A DNA stretch of 64,000 nt. It comes from Hungatella sp. UBA3048 (GTDB taxonomy: Bacteria > Bacillota > Clostridia > Lachnospirales > Lachnospiraceae). Of the stretch, positions 42,839 through 52,545 are shown in pieces. Made by a program: the position numbers and the translations under genes. The stretch is from NCBI GenBank assembly GCA_002367105.1, contig DFCS01000015.1, forward strand, positions 1 through 64,000. The letters run 5' to 3'. The notes below the pieces were generated by a model, which was not told the origin of the DNA, did not search any database, and saw nothing but the letters and a program-made list of their open reading frames with translations. The stretch's first letter is position 1. Each line of letters opens with the position of its first letter.

Positions 42839-43735
42839 TTACGAATAGGTGGGAACACTTAGCCCCCGGCTGTTGGCTATGTAATCAATAAATAAGTTTG
42901 TAGCATGATCGATAATCACGTTTTGCTTTGTAATCAAACACACTTCCCAGGTGCACGAGGCATCTTGAAAAGGGATGGCTCGGGTGTTTGGGATGTTTTC
43001 TGAGATGAACATAACACTGACACCAATCCCCTTATTGGCACTGGCCAGCTTATGCACCAGAATCATTTCCATGGTCGTGTGATAAAAATCAGGCTCAAAT
43101 CCGGCTGTTCGGCAGCGATCCAAAAAATTGTGGTGAAGCTTGAAATTATCGTTGACGATAATAAATTTTTCCCTTTCAAGCTCCGAAAAGGCAATGGATT
43201 CCTTGTGGTAGAGCGGATTGGATTGATGAACAATCAAACACATCTGGTCTCGCTTAATTACCCTGTAATCAAATAGCTTCGTGTCGATGGGAGATATGGT
43301 AAAACCCATAGATGCTCTTTCACTGAGCACAGCCTTTTCACATTCCTTATCGGAGTATTCCTCCAATTTAAGCTGGATACAGGGGTAATTTTGCTCAAAA
43401 CCCGAGATAAGATCCGGTGACAGGGCGCTCATAACCCCATAAGAAAAGGCAGCCCGCACCTCTCCCCGCTCGTTGTTTTTAAGATTCTCGATATCTTGAA
43501 CGATAATATCAAACTCTTCCAGCACGTGCTGGCTTTTCTTTTCAAGATATTTTCCATATTCCGTAAGTCGAATTCCTGTATGCGTACGGTAAAACAGAGG
43601 GATGCCCAGCTCTTCCTCCAGATTTTTAATGGATTTACTCAGAGCTTGCTGTGTAACAAATAGCTTTTTAGCCGCCTTAGAGAAGCTTAGCTCCCTACAA
43701 ATTTCCAGAAAAAAACGCAGCTGTTTATTTTCCAA
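42839..43735 (-). CDS. LysR-family regulator divergent from the enoate reductase gene
   Basis: 298 residues. The HTH lies in LSFSKAAKKLFVTQQALSKSIKNLE, with RTHTGIRLTEYGK as the wing, then an effector domain. It reads away from the flavin reductase gene at 43950 across a 214-bp shared promoter region containing TGTTGTT/AACAACA. It is likely to control that gene in response to its substrate. The effector is not evident. Confidence 0.9.
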   Translation of the reverse strand: MENKQLRFFLEICRELSFSKAAKKLFVTQQALSKSIKNLEEELGIPLFYRTHTGIRLTEYGKYLEKKSQHVLEEFDIIVQDIENLKNNERGEVRAAFSYGVMSALSPDLISGFEQNYPCIQLKLEEYSDKECEKAVLSERASMGFTISPIDTKLFDYRVIKRDQMCLIVHQSNPLYHKESIAFSELEREKFIIVNDNFKLHHNFLDRCRTAGFEPDFYHTTMEMILVHKLASANKGIGVSVMFISENIPNTRAIPFQDASCTWEVCLITKQNVIIDHATNLFIDYIANSRGLSVPTYS

Positions 43736-43873
43736 AGCCTAGTCCTCCTCTCTATCACGGGAATATCAATCCATTATCCTCCGTCAGATTGATATTATTA
43801 TAACAAATAAAGTTTTATATTTCTATTTTTTGTAACAACTTTATAAAATATTTAGGTTGTATATACAAAAACG

Positions 43874-43899
43874 TGTTGTTTGCTATAAATTTAACAACA
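43874..43899 (+). promoter_or_regulatory. Candidate LysR operator
   Basis: TGTTGTT (43874-43880) and AACAACA (43893-43899) form an exact interrupted palindrome of the T-N11-A sort, directly before a TATACT (-10 candidate at 43902-43907) of the reductase gene. Confidence 0.5.
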
Positions 43900-43949
43900 T
43901 ATATACTGAATAGTAAAGGCTATCAAACAAAAAATTAGGAGGTATCACA

Positions 43950-45896
43950 ATGAACAAATATCCACACGTTTTTCAGCCACTTACAATTCGAGGCACTACC
44001 TTTAAAAACCGAGTGCAGTATACTCCCATGGTCTGCTGCCTTTCAAACGCGGAAGGCGAGGTTACCAACGAGATGCTTCAGTTTTTGGGGACACAGGCCT
44101 CCAGTGGTGTTGCCTATGTCACCTTGGGTGATACCCAGATTGACCACGAACGGGCCCTGTGCTTTTATGGCGAGTTAAACGTTCTGCATGATAAATATGT
44201 AACCGGCCTTTCCCTTTTGCCGGAAGAAGTGCACCGCTATGGCGCAAAGCTTTCCATTGAGCTGGCCCACGCAGGTCGGGGCGGTGTTCCCTCCATGAAT
44301 GTTAAGCCCGGATTTGCGCCGTCCGATGTTCCTATCCCAGGCTGCATGCAGGATCTTAAGGTAATGGATCGTGCGGATATGGATTGGGTGGTAAACCGTT
44401 TCGCCGAGTGTGCCGCCCGGGTGCAAAAGGCTGGTTTTGATATGATTATGATTCATAGCGGCCACAACAATTTGCTGGGCCAATTCCTTTCACCGGAAAG
44501 CAACTTCCGCACAGACGAATACGGCGGCAGTTTGGAGAACCGTATGCGCTTTCCACTGGAAATTCTCAGAGCTGTAAGAGGTGCCGTAGGCCGCGACATG
44601 GTGATTGAAATGCGTGTCAGCGGTGACGAGATGACACGGAATGGACTCCGCTTCGAGGAATCCTTGGAATATGTAAAAAATGCGCAAGAATTCATCGATA
44701 TCGTAAACTTTTCCTGCGGAAATGTGTTTATGGCCGAAGGTGTTAAATACTCCGTTCCCCTTTACCTCCAAGAAAGAATGCAAAATGTAAAGTTTGCCGC
44801 CGCTGCAAAAAAAGTACTAAATATTGCTGTCTCTGTAGTTGGCAATATTTTCACTATGGAAGAGGCGGAGGAGATTATTTCTTCCGGAAAAGCGGATATT
44901 GTGGGAATGTGCCGTTCCTTGATGGCAGACCCGGAGCTGATTCACAAATCCTTGGCCGACCGAGCTGAAGATGTTCGCCCCTGCCTGCGCTGCATGGATG
45001 GATGCGGCGAAATCTTCCTTGGAAAACCGGTTCGCTGTGCCGTAAATCCTGTCAATGGCAGAGAATATCGCTATAGAAATATTCAAAAGGCAGCTGAGAA
45101 GAAAAAGGTTATGGTCATTGGCGGAGGCCCGGCCGGAATGATGTCCGCTCAAACCTTGGTAACGCGCGGTCACGATGTAACCCTTTATGAAAAAACAGAG
45201 CAGTTGGGCGGATTGCTCCATGATGGCGGAGCCGTAACCTTTAAAGACCTGATGCGGGATTACACCGATTGGAATATCCGCACAACCGAAAAATGCGGTG
45301 CAAAAATCAAGCTCAATACCGCTGTGGATATTGCCACCATTGAAAAAGAAAAGCCGGATGCTGTTATTATCGCAACAGGCTCCAAATTCATTAAACCCGG
45401 TATTCCCGGAATTGACAACAAAAATGTAAAAATGCTGCGGAATGTGGAACGTGAAAAAGAAGAAGTGGGGCAAAAGGTAGTTGTATGCGGCGGCGGACTT
45501 TCCGGTGTGGAATGCGCTGTGGGTCTTGCCAGACAAGGCAAGGATGTCACCGTAATTGACCAAATTCCCGAGCAAGATTTCTGCAGGAGCATGTTCTCCA
45601 TCACCCGCGTTGCCCTGATGGATGAAGTCAAAAACAGTGGTGTCAGATTGTTTGGGGATTACAAAATTGTGCGCTTCACTGAGGATGGGGTCGTTGTTTC
45701 TCTGCGGGACGGCAGTGAAAAGACCTTACCGGCAGATACATGTGTCATCGCATTGGGCTTAACCCCAGAGGATAAGCTGGCACAGGAAATTCGTGAAAAG
45801 CTACAGGTACCAACCTATGTGGTGGGTGACTCCGATAAAGTGGGCACAGTCAGAAGCGCTAATTTCGATGCATTTAATGTAGCTGTTGAGTTGTAA
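43950..45896 (+). CDS. Old-yellow-enzyme-type NADH:flavin oxidoreductase / 2-enoate reductase
   Basis: 648 residues, the size of FldZ/BaiH/2,4-dienoyl-CoA reductase enzymes. Order: FMN barrel (1-~370) with PMVCCLSNAEG and IHSGHNNLLGQFLSP; a [4Fe-4S] site CLRCMDGCGE with a later RCAVNP Cys; FAD site VIGGGPAGMMSAQ; NAD site VCGGGLSGVECA. Electrons run NADH-FAD-Fe-S-FMN to an activated C=C bond. The substrate could be an enoate, a bile-acid intermediate or a plant phenolic acid; the sequence does not tell. AGGAGG precedes the ATG, and the gene is divergent from a LysR regulator. Confidence 0.9.
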   Translation: MNKYPHVFQPLTIRGTTFKNRVQYTPMVCCLSNAEGEVTNEMLQFLGTQASSGVAYVTLGDTQIDHERALCFYGELNVLHDKYVTGLSLLPEEVHRYGAKLSIELAHAGRGGVPSMNVKPGFAPSDVPIPGCMQDLKVMDRADMDWVVNRFAECAARVQKAGFDMIMIHSGHNNLLGQFLSPESNFRTDEYGGSLENRMRFPLEILRAVRGAVGRDMVIEMRVSGDEMTRNGLRFEESLEYVKNAQEFIDIVNFSCGNVFMAEGVKYSVPLYLQERMQNVKFAAAAKKVLNIAVSVVGNIFTMEEAEEIISSGKADIVGMCRSLMADPELIHKSLADRAEDVRPCLRCMDGCGEIFLGKPVRCAVNPVNGREYRYRNIQKAAEKKKVMVIGGGPAGMMSAQTLVTRGHDVTLYEKTEQLGGLLHDGGAVTFKDLMRDYTDWNIRTTEKCGAKIKLNTAVDIATIEKEKPDAVIIATGSKFIKPGIPGIDNKNVKMLRNVEREKEEVGQKVVVCGGGLSGVECAVGLARQGKDVTVIDQIPEQDFCRSMFSITRVALMDEVKNSGVRLFGDYKIVRFTEDGVVVSLRDGSEKTLPADTCVIALGLTPEDKLAQEIREKLQVPTYVVGDSDKVGTVRSANFDAFNVAVEL

Positions 45897-46348
45897 GCAC
45901 TAAAAGTAGCCATATTTTTGCTGGTAATAGACCAATGAAAATGTGGCTTTTTCATATCTAACATAGTATTTGCTCCTTATCTTCAATTCTTACCATAAGT
46001 GAATCTATCTACCGTCTAACAACGTGAAAAAGAGGTTTTATGGTTGATTTATTTATTTGAATAATACTTTCATGCAAGACAAAGCAAGGCGGCGGGTTGG
46101 TATCTCCCGCCGCCCCGCCTTTTACAGTTCCATATCCTGCGCCCTTTTGGAGCCTTGTTTTAGAATTGTCACGCCGGAGCAAAGTTCGCTTTGCTCCGGC
46201 ATTTTTTTGCGGTTTTTATCAAGACGTTCCCAAAAGCTTTTTTAACTTATTTTTTAACTTATTTTATAATGTTTCTTGCAATTGATTTTTAATGGCCTTA
46301 TACTTTGTTTCAAGGATATCCTTTAACAACTTTAAAGGAGTGGAAAAA
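45897..46348. other. 452-bp non-coding stretch with two hairpins
   Basis: It contains a GC-rich hairpin (GGCGGCGGG/CCCGCCGCC at about 46088-46117), then a strong terminator at 46173-46200, then a direct repeat TTTTTTAACTTA around 46235-46262. The mix of GC-rich hairpins in an AT-rich background resembles intergenic pieces of conjugative elements, but no gene was recognised. Confidence 0.45.
46173..46200 (+). terminator. Strong intrinsic terminator
   Basis: GCCGGAGCAAAG-TTCG-CTTTGCTCCGGC, a perfect 12-bp stem with a TTCG tetraloop, followed by ATTTTTTTG. No intact plus-strand gene ends nearby except the reductase ~280 bp upstream, so it may belong to a lost gene. Confidence 0.85.
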
Positions 46349-47350
46349 ATGATTGCAAAGAAAACAGAATTTGAGCAGCTGCACAAGTATGTGGAAGAGA
46401 GTTCAGGCAACGAGAAGAACATCTGTGAGATAACTGCCATCAAAAACGGAAGCGTAGTTTATGAGGACTACTGGCATGGATACCGGCGAGGGGATACACT
46501 CAATGTTATGTCGGTCACCAAGAGCGTCATGGCACTTCTGACCGGTATTGCGATTGATAAAGGGTTTATCAAGAGTGTTGACCAGAAAGTTCTGGAGTTC
46601 TTCCCGGATTATTGGGTGAAGCGAGGAGAAAAGACAATCTATGATGTCACGCTCCGCCACCTTCTCACGATGACGGCCCCGTACAAGTACAAGTCTGAAC
46701 CCTGGACAAAGGTCTGTACCAGCGATGACTGGACAAAAGCGGCTCTTGACATACTTGGCGGAAGAAACGGCATCTCGGGTGAGTTCAAGTATTCAACGCT
46801 GGGGATTCAGATACTGTCCGGCGTAATAGCGAATGCCAGCGTCATGAAGTTGATTGACTTTGCCAACACCTGTCTCTTTGAACCGCTTGGGATTCCGCGT
46901 CATACGAATAAGAAAGATAGCACAAAAGAGGAGCAGTTCGACTTTTTAATGTGCAAGGAACCGAAGGGCAATGTATGGTATGCGGACCAGCAGAATGTGA
47001 ATACTGCTGGTTGGGGACTCGCCCTGTCGGCCAACGATCTTGCCGTAATAGGTCTTATGTGCCTTCAGAAAGGGATATATAATGGAAGAAGGATCGTAAC
47101 TGAAGAATGGATTGATGCATTTTCAACTCCATATATCGATTTGGATGACCGGTTTGGGAATATGTCATACGGCTTCCTGTGGTGGATCATAAATGCCAAC
47201 AAACGAATCTATGCAGCCATAGGCGATGGAGGAAATATCATCTATGTCAACGAGGCAAAAGGTGTTTGCGTCGGAATCGCAGGCACCTTCAAGCCCCGGA
47301 TCTTTGACCGCGTCCAGTTCATTCAGAAGAAAATCGAACCGCTGCTTTGA
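46349..47350 (+). CDS. Serine hydrolase of the beta-lactamase (class C/PBP-like) family
   Basis: 333 residues. The catalytic SxxK reads SVTK (Ser55, Lys58), the YxN-like position is YST in FKYSTLGIQ, and the KTG-like strand is IGDGGN, as in EstB/class C-type esterases. There is no signal peptide, so it is cytoplasmic and more likely an esterase or peptidase than a secreted beta-lactamase. AAAGGAG lies 7 nt before the ATG at 46349; the longer frame lacks a ribosome-binding site. Confidence 0.82.
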   Translation: MIAKKTEFEQLHKYVEESSGNEKNICEITAIKNGSVVYEDYWHGYRRGDTLNVMSVTKSVMALLTGIAIDKGFIKSVDQKVLEFFPDYWVKRGEKTIYDVTLRHLLTMTAPYKYKSEPWTKVCTSDDWTKAALDILGGRNGISGEFKYSTLGIQILSGVIANASVMKLIDFANTCLFEPLGIPRHTNKKDSTKEEQFDFLMCKEPKGNVWYADQQNVNTAGWGLALSANDLAVIGLMCLQKGIYNGRRIVTEEWIDAFSTPYIDLDDRFGNMSYGFLWWIINANKRIYAAIGDGGNIIYVNEAKGVCVGIAGTFKPRIFDRVQFIQKKIEPLL

Positions 47351-47363
47351 CCTAATGACACAA

Positions 47364-47410
47364 AAAACCGATGATATAAGTCTCTTTACAGACTTTTTGT
47401 CATCGGTTTT
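47364..47410 (+). terminator. Terminator of the serine hydrolase gene
   Basis: Outer stem AAACCGATGA with TCATCGGTTT and an inner AAGTCT/AGACTT hairpin, followed by TATTTTTTTATT. Confidence 0.8.
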
Positions 47411-47537
47411 ATTTTTTTATTATTAAGTTAATAAATTAGTCATGATAAAGCCGAAATTACATTTAGAAAAAAAGTCGGACAATTCTTCAAAAGAATTGTT
47501 ATACTAGTGTTGTCTTAAGACGAAAGGAAGTGTTCTG

Positions 47538-47651
47538 ATGAATTATTATGAATGCATACAAGCATCTGTAAATTATATTGAAAACAACATTTATGAGGAA
47601 ATTGACATTAATCATGCTGCCGGCAGCGCAATTGCCGTTTTACTTTTTTGA
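47538..47651 (+). pseudogene. 5' fragment of an AraC-family regulator gene
   Basis: ATG (47538) with AAAGGAAG upstream opens a 37-residue frame reading MNYYECIQASVNYIENNIYE then EIDINHAA, which is the N-terminal helix of the AraC HTH domain. The similarity ends abruptly after HAA and the frame stops inside the end of the neighbouring cation-transporter relic. The remaining gene body has been deleted. Confidence 0.7.
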
Positions 47652-48616
47652 ATGTAAGGCTGCAATGACTAGCTTAGTGATTACCCTGCAATTACTATTG
47701 GCTGAAAGTATTGATTGATTTATCGCTTCCCTGACTTGATCTTGTTTCTTTTGCAGCTTTCTAGATCCTGAAACTATGAATAACACATTTGTATGTGAAC
47801 CTGATTTTACGATTCGCAAACTTTTTATCTTTCCTTTTGCTTCGAATCTTTGGATTCCCTGTTCCGCTCTTTTATATATCAAGTCATACATAACGGAATC
47901 GGTGTCTAAATAATCAATTTGTATTGTTGTGTCACAATCCATTTCCAGATAAAGTTCATAAGAAATTTCATTGGCAATGTCGTTTAAAATGACACTGTTT
48001 TCTTCCTCTCCCTCAATATGTATGGAAGCTACATAATGTCCAAGACCATAATCATGAATGATCAGGCTATTGATACCTTTTACTTGGGGATACTGCATAA
48101 TAAGAGTTGTAATTCTATCAACTAAGTCTTTATCCGGTGATTGTCCCAGCAGTCTTTCTATAATTTCTGTCATAGATTTAAGACCTGAAAACATAATAAA
48201 AACAGAAACAAGCAATCCGCACCAGCCATCAATTTTCCTCCAGATAAGTGCTGCACAATAAGCGAAATCATAATAGCACTTGTTGCAGCCATATCACTGA
48301 TGCAGTCAGAAGCAGTCGCTTTCATGGCGGAAGAATTTATTTTACATGCAATATTCCTGTTGTAAAAAAACATATAAAGCTTCACAAGAATGGAACAAAT
48401 GAGTAAGAATAATATTATCCAGCTGAATTCTATATTTTGAGGTGTAATGATTGCCGTTGATCCGCTTATAAGCCCGGAAAATAATTTAACTGTAAATAAA
48501 AGAACATTTAATAAAATTCCAAAAACGCTGCAAAGTTTCGCATAAGCCTTTTGTACCGAAGGCAATGATGTGTTCTTATAATCCTTTATCAATAACCGAG
48601 CCAGCAAAGACACCAT
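47640..48616 (-). pseudogene. Broken cation diffusion facilitator (CDF) transporter gene
   Basis: Two frames together encode a CDF-type metal exporter. The N-terminal part (48616-48230) has ARLLIKDYKNT and LCSVFGILLNVLLFTVKLFSG, then jumps from SGSTAI straight to ITPQNIEFSW, losing ~60 residues that hold the metal site of helices 2-4. The reading frame then shifts at an A4 run (48233-48236), where one A appears lost. Downstream, GLKSMTEIIERLLGQSPD begins the cytoplasmic ZT-dimer domain. With both defects the gene is dead. Confidence 0.8.
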
Positions 48617-48748
48617 TGCGTAAAGTTGAGTAAATCTTATACATTCACTTTTTAGTAGGTTTTTGATTTTTATAGTTGATTTACTAATTTGAAGATGATA
48701 AAATAGCATTACTTGTCAGAGGACTTGTAATCATAATTGATTATTTAA

Positions 48749-48780
48749 GTGGGATAAGACCAGAAAAGGTCTTCTCCCAC
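48749..48780 (+). terminator. Terminator hairpin, orphan
   Basis: GTGGGA-TAAGACC-loop-GGTCTTC-TCCCAC followed by TTTTTG. It points along the plus strand, where no intact gene precedes it within 1 kb, so it probably ended a gene since lost (the AraC fragment is upstream). Confidence 0.75.
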
Positions 48781-48876
48781 TTTTTGTTTTTTTAACGCAA
48801 TGTGCTAAGTTCCTATTCCCATAGGATTAAGGTTTAGTACACTTTAAATTATTATAAATTATAGGAGAAAAAGGAC

Positions 48877-49416
48877 ATGTATATTGAAACCGCCAGAATT
48901 ATCATCCGGGATTTCGAAGAAAAGGATGCGTCAGGATTGTATGAATATCTTGCTGCACCACCCGTAAATTGTTTTTACAGCGATAAAGCAAATTCCTACG
49001 ATGAAGCTGTAAAAAAACTAGAAGAAAGACAAAGCGGGGATATTTACGGTAATTGTTATGCAGTTTGTTTGCGCGACTCAGATTTTATCATTGGTGAAGT
49101 ATTTGCGAAGAAAGAAAGTCCAGATACTTATAGCGTGGGATGGAACTTTAATTTGAATTATGGCGGGAAAGGATATGCAACAGAAGCGGCGGAGATACTC
49201 TTTAACTATCTCTTTGAAAAAGATGCAAGAAGAATTTATGCCTATACAGAGGATGATAATATCTCATCGCAAAAGCTTTGTGAACGGTTGGGAATGAGAA
49301 AAGAGGGGCTGTTTCTTGAATTTATATCCTTTATAAACAATTCCGATGGAACTCCACATTATGAGAATACATACCAGTATGCTATTTTGAAAAAAGAATG
49401 GAAAAGAAGCCTATGA
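48877..49416 (+). CDS. GNAT N-acetyltransferase (RimJ/RimL type)
   Basis: 179 residues: ETARIIIRDFEEKDASGLYEY at the start, GWNFNLNYGGKGYATEAAE holding the acetyl-CoA pyrophosphate loop (Q/RxxGxG/A variant), and ARRIYAYTEDDNISSQKLCERLG. Typical of RimJ/RimL-like enzymes that acetylate protein N-termini or small amines. AGGAGA precedes the ATG. A bidirectional terminator follows. Confidence 0.85.
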   Translation: MYIETARIIIRDFEEKDASGLYEYLAAPPVNCFYSDKANSYDEAVKKLEERQSGDIYGNCYAVCLRDSDFIIGEVFAKKESPDTYSVGWNFNLNYGGKGYATEAAEILFNYLFEKDARRIYAYTEDDNISSQKLCERLGMRKEGLFLEFISFINNSDGTPHYENTYQYAILKKEWKRSL

Positions 49417-49497
49417 AACATGACTTGTGAAGAAGTTTCAATTAAGTAACGCATTTATTTTGACTTAATGAAACAACCGATTGGTCAAATAGAAATA

Positions 49498-49522
49498 CCC
49501 TGCTTTTTTAGTAAAAGCAGGG
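49498..49522. terminator. Bidirectional terminator
   Basis: CCCTGCTTTT (49498-49507) with AAAAGCAGGG (49513-49522), shared by the convergent GNAT and tet-type genes. Confidence 0.8.
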
Positions 49523-49549
49523 CGTTTCTCATTTTTAGCTGGAGCTGAA

Positions 49550-51502
49550 TCAATTCGTTTTTAGGGGCGAAACTTCTTCATTAGACTTATCAAATAAGTA
49601 GCGGGTTTTGTCCAATCGATCATCCGGCTTTCTTGCCTGAATAAAAATTTCTCCGGTATTTTTCTGGTACCCTGCAGGTTCTGTTAAAAAAACTCCACAG
49701 CCTTTTGTTAACTCTGAAAGCTGCTCTTTGTAAATTTGTGATGTGCGGGCCGGGATTTTTCCAGCCACTATTATTTCATTATGCTGTGTTTTTATTGACT
49801 CAATCATTGCATGATATTTTTTTAAGTCATTGTAAACACGAGCATTGCAATCTTGAGGGACATAAAGTTCGAATGACAAACACGGTTCCAATAATTCAGT
49901 GCCTGACTGTTTTAACGCTTGTTCAAGCACGATAGGAGCCAGATGTCTGAAATCAGCCGGTGTACTTACTGGACTATAATACAATCCATATTCAAAACAA
50001 ATTTTTAAATCAGTTAATTCCCATCCATATAACCCTTGTTCGCAGCCAGATTGAATGCCTTCTTCAACGGCATTCTGGAATGATTTATTTAAATACCCAT
50101 ATGATACTTTACTTTCATATTGCACTCCTGCTCCAATAGGAAGAGGCTCTATTGATAATCCGATGGAGGCCCAAAAAGGGTTTGGCGGAACTTCAATATG
50201 AGCGGTAAAAGTTGCTTTTTTCAAAGGGCGTTCTTTATAAATAGTCGTTACATTTTCTATTTTAGCCTGAAGATGGTATCTGCTCTGCAATAGAGCAACA
50301 ATGATTTCCATTTGAACCTTTCCAAGAAACTCCATCGTGATATCACTGCTCCTGGAATCCAGTTTATATTGTAAAAGAGGATCTGTTTCGGACAGTTCCG
50401 ACAAGGCTTCCAGTAGAATTGCTCTATCGGAAGAGAACATGGGGGAAATATTAGCCTGCATGATCAGGCTGTTATCATGTAAGGCCAAGTTGTTCCGTGG
50501 TATTATACCTATGGTGTCTCCTATTTTTAGCCGGGTTTCATTTGGGAAAATAGCAATATCACCACATTCAATTTTGTCAGCTTCTACAATTTTACCATTG
50601 CTTGAGGTTTCCAGCTTTTTAATTTTCATACTGTCAGAATGACCTTCGGGGGTCAGTACATCACGGGTTTTAATTGAGCCTCCAAAAATACGCATATATG
50701 TGCGCTTATTCCGATTATCATCTCTTTCAATTTTATATACCAATGCAGCGAGTTTGGAGTCTGTCGATAATATAATCGGATTGAATTCTATAAGAATAGC
50801 ATCCATCAGTGCTTTTGTTCCTATATGTTTCAGAGCACTGCCATGATAAATAGGCAAAAGCTTACCGCTGCTTATATTTTTTCTTCTGCTATTTAACAGC
50901 TCCTCCGTTGTAATAGTCTGATCTAGCATATATTTCTTCAGTAAAGTATCATCCATCTCAATAATCGTATCTCTAAACTCTTCTGACAATTCATCAATTT
51001 CCGCGGGTAAAAGAGTATTATCATTTGTAATTCTCTGCATTACAAGAATATGGGAAGTTAATTTCTCTTTGATATCTTTATATATTAATTCAAGATCGAT
51101 ATCTGGCTGATCAATTTTATTAATAAAAATCAAAGCAGGAAGCTTCCTTTTTCTTATTGCATCGAAAAGAATACGTGTTTGTGCCTGAATACCGTCCTTG
51201 GCTGAGATTAGTAAAACAATACCATCTAATACATTTAAGGAGCGCTCTACTTCTGCATAGAAGTCGATATGCCCTGGGGTATCTATTAAATTGATTTTAA
51301 CATGTTTCCATTCATAAGATGCTATAGACGCCTGTATCGTAATTCCTCTCTGTTTTTCAAGTATCATAGAATCTGTAATAGTCGAACCGCGATCAACACG
51401 CCCAGATTCAGCAATTGTACCGCTGGTATAGAGCATGCTCTCTGTTAATGTTGTTTTTCCTGCATCTACGTGAGCCAGGATGCCTATATTCATTATTTTC
51501 AT
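49550..51502 (-). CDS. TetM-type ribosomal protection GTPase
   Basis: 650 residues, the length of tetracycline ribosomal protection proteins. G1 AHVDAGKTTL, G3 DTPGHIDF, G4 NKID, then EF-G-like domains with VQMEIIVALL, NPFWASIGLSIEP and YSPVSTPADFRHLAP near the C-terminus, all characteristic of the TetM/TetO/TetB(P) group. It would displace tetracycline from the 30S subunit using GTP. The sequence seems well diverged from the well-known Tet classes, so the actual phenotype is uncertain. A long leader with hairpins (51503-51758) suggests expression control by attenuation. Confidence 0.82.
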   Translation of the reverse strand: MKIMNIGILAHVDAGKTTLTESMLYTSGTIAESGRVDRGSTITDSMILEKQRGITIQASIASYEWKHVKINLIDTPGHIDFYAEVERSLNVLDGIVLLISAKDGIQAQTRILFDAIRKRKLPALIFINKIDQPDIDLELIYKDIKEKLTSHILVMQRITNDNTLLPAEIDELSEEFRDTIIEMDDTLLKKYMLDQTITTEELLNSRRKNISSGKLLPIYHGSALKHIGTKALMDAILIEFNPIILSTDSKLAALVYKIERDDNRNKRTYMRIFGGSIKTRDVLTPEGHSDSMKIKKLETSSNGKIVEADKIECGDIAIFPNETRLKIGDTIGIIPRNNLALHDNSLIMQANISPMFSSDRAILLEALSELSETDPLLQYKLDSRSSDITMEFLGKVQMEIIVALLQSRYHLQAKIENVTTIYKERPLKKATFTAHIEVPPNPFWASIGLSIEPLPIGAGVQYESKVSYGYLNKSFQNAVEEGIQSGCEQGLYGWELTDLKICFEYGLYYSPVSTPADFRHLAPIVLEQALKQSGTELLEPCLSFELYVPQDCNARVYNDLKKYHAMIESIKTQHNEIIVAGKIPARTSQIYKEQLSELTKGCGVFLTEPAGYQKNTGEIFIQARKPDDRLDKTRYLFDKSNEEVSPLKTN

Positions 51503-51758
51503 AAGTCACACCTCATACAATCGTTATAATACAAATGTCCCCTGTGATTGAAATACTTTCATCACAGGGGACTGCTATCATAACAATTATGAGCACGACT
51601 TAAAAAGCTGTTAGAAAGAAGATTCTACAGCGCAGCGGCATCAATAAAATATGAAAGTATTCTTAAATTAAGGTACAAAAAACCAGACCCATTACACCTG
51701 TAATAAGGCTAAATAATTCATACCTGCCATCATTCAATTGATTGTTATTTAAGAATAC
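51503..51758 (-). promoter_or_regulatory. Structured leader (possible attenuator) of the tet-type gene
   Basis: In the direction of transcription: a 12-bp arm (51747-51758), a possible 12-residue leader peptide MAGMNYLALLQV (51692-51730), the complementary arm (51657-51668), and just before the gene a 12-bp perfect hairpin GTCCCCTGTGAT/ATCACAGGGGAC (51537-51572). Such leaders let a stalled ribosome change folding and reach the gene. The leader peptide lacks a strong ribosome-binding site, and the last hairpin lacks a long T-tract. Confidence 0.55.
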
Positions 51759-51890
51759 CTTGCCGCATAGTAGTTTATCTCCTTATATTGCTTTTCTCAT
51801 ATTACCTTATAAATACCAGACTTGTCAAGCTCGCTTGGAGTTATTTGAGCTTCGGCAGGCGATGGAATGTTCTTCTGTTGCATCATATGT
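51759..51890. other. Gap between the tet leader and the HAD gene
   Basis: 132 bp. It probably contains the tet promoter and the end of the HAD transcript; I see no clear hairpin or promoter match. Confidence 0.35.
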
Positions 51891-52520
51891 TCAATCCCTC
51901 ATAATTAAAAGAAGATCGTCAGGTTTTTCTAAGTAATAATCTGCCAATATTTCTCTGGAAAGACTGCCCCAGCCCGCCAAAGCAAAATCAACCTTGGCAC
52001 TTTTGGCACATTCCCAGTCATATACACTGTCCCCAATATAAATCAATTCGTTATTGTTCGCATTTGAGACTTCCATGTATTTGAAAAGAGGGTCTGGATC
52101 TGGCTTGTGCTCCACCGTATCATCAGCGCAAATAATCGTTGTGAAATATTTGCTAATATCAAATGGTACAAAATCCTGTTTAAATTCTTCTCTTGTTTTT
52201 GATGTGACAATCCCCAATTCACAGCCGTATTGTACAAGGGCTTCCAACAACTCACTTATGCCCTGGAAAACACATACCGTATTGCTGTAATTGGACATAC
52301 ATTTTTCCCAATGCCCCAGAATAAGCGAAATTGAACGTTCCGGGACGTTAAGTTTTTTCAATGCGTTCTTTCCGGGAATCCCCAATGCAAATGTCAGCTC
52401 GTTAATTTCCCTGTTAATCCCGGTTACGGCAACTAAGGTGTCTTGCAAAGAGTGCAGAACTGCATATTCCGTATCTATTAATGTTCCGTCAATATCAAAA
52501 ACAATATGCTTATACCTCAT
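51891..52520 (-). CDS. HAD-superfamily hydrolase (phosphoglycolate-phosphatase-like)
   Basis: 209 residues. Motif I is FDIDGTLIDTE (nucleophile Asp), motif II is IVTSKT, motif III Lys is in EHKPDPDP, and motif IV is YIGDSVYDWE, so all four HAD motifs are present. A helical cap lies between I and II. It is probably a sugar- or nucleotide-phosphate phosphatase. AGGAGG is upstream. Last gene of a minus-strand set that begins with the UvrA-like gene. Confidence 0.88.
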   Translation of the reverse strand: MRYKHIVFDIDGTLIDTEYAVLHSLQDTLVAVTGINREINELTFALGIPGKNALKKLNVPERSISLILGHWEKCMSNYSNTVCVFQGISELLEALVQYGCELGIVTSKTREEFKQDFVPFDISKYFTTIICADDTVEHKPDPDPLFKYMEVSNANNNELIYIGDSVYDWECAKSAKVDFALAGWGSLSREILADYYLEKPDDLLLIMRD

Positions 52521-52545
52521 ATATGACCTCCTCCGCGCTTCATTC

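Noticed and set aside
44817..45575. 252-codon open frame antisense to the enoate reductase gene
   Set aside because: Shadow of a codon-biased gene; no ribosome-binding site and no recognisable motif.
46349..47350. True beta-lactamase (antibiotic resistance) call for the serine hydrolase
   Set aside because: No signal peptide, and the YxN/KTG motifs are altered as in esterases, so resistance cannot be claimed.
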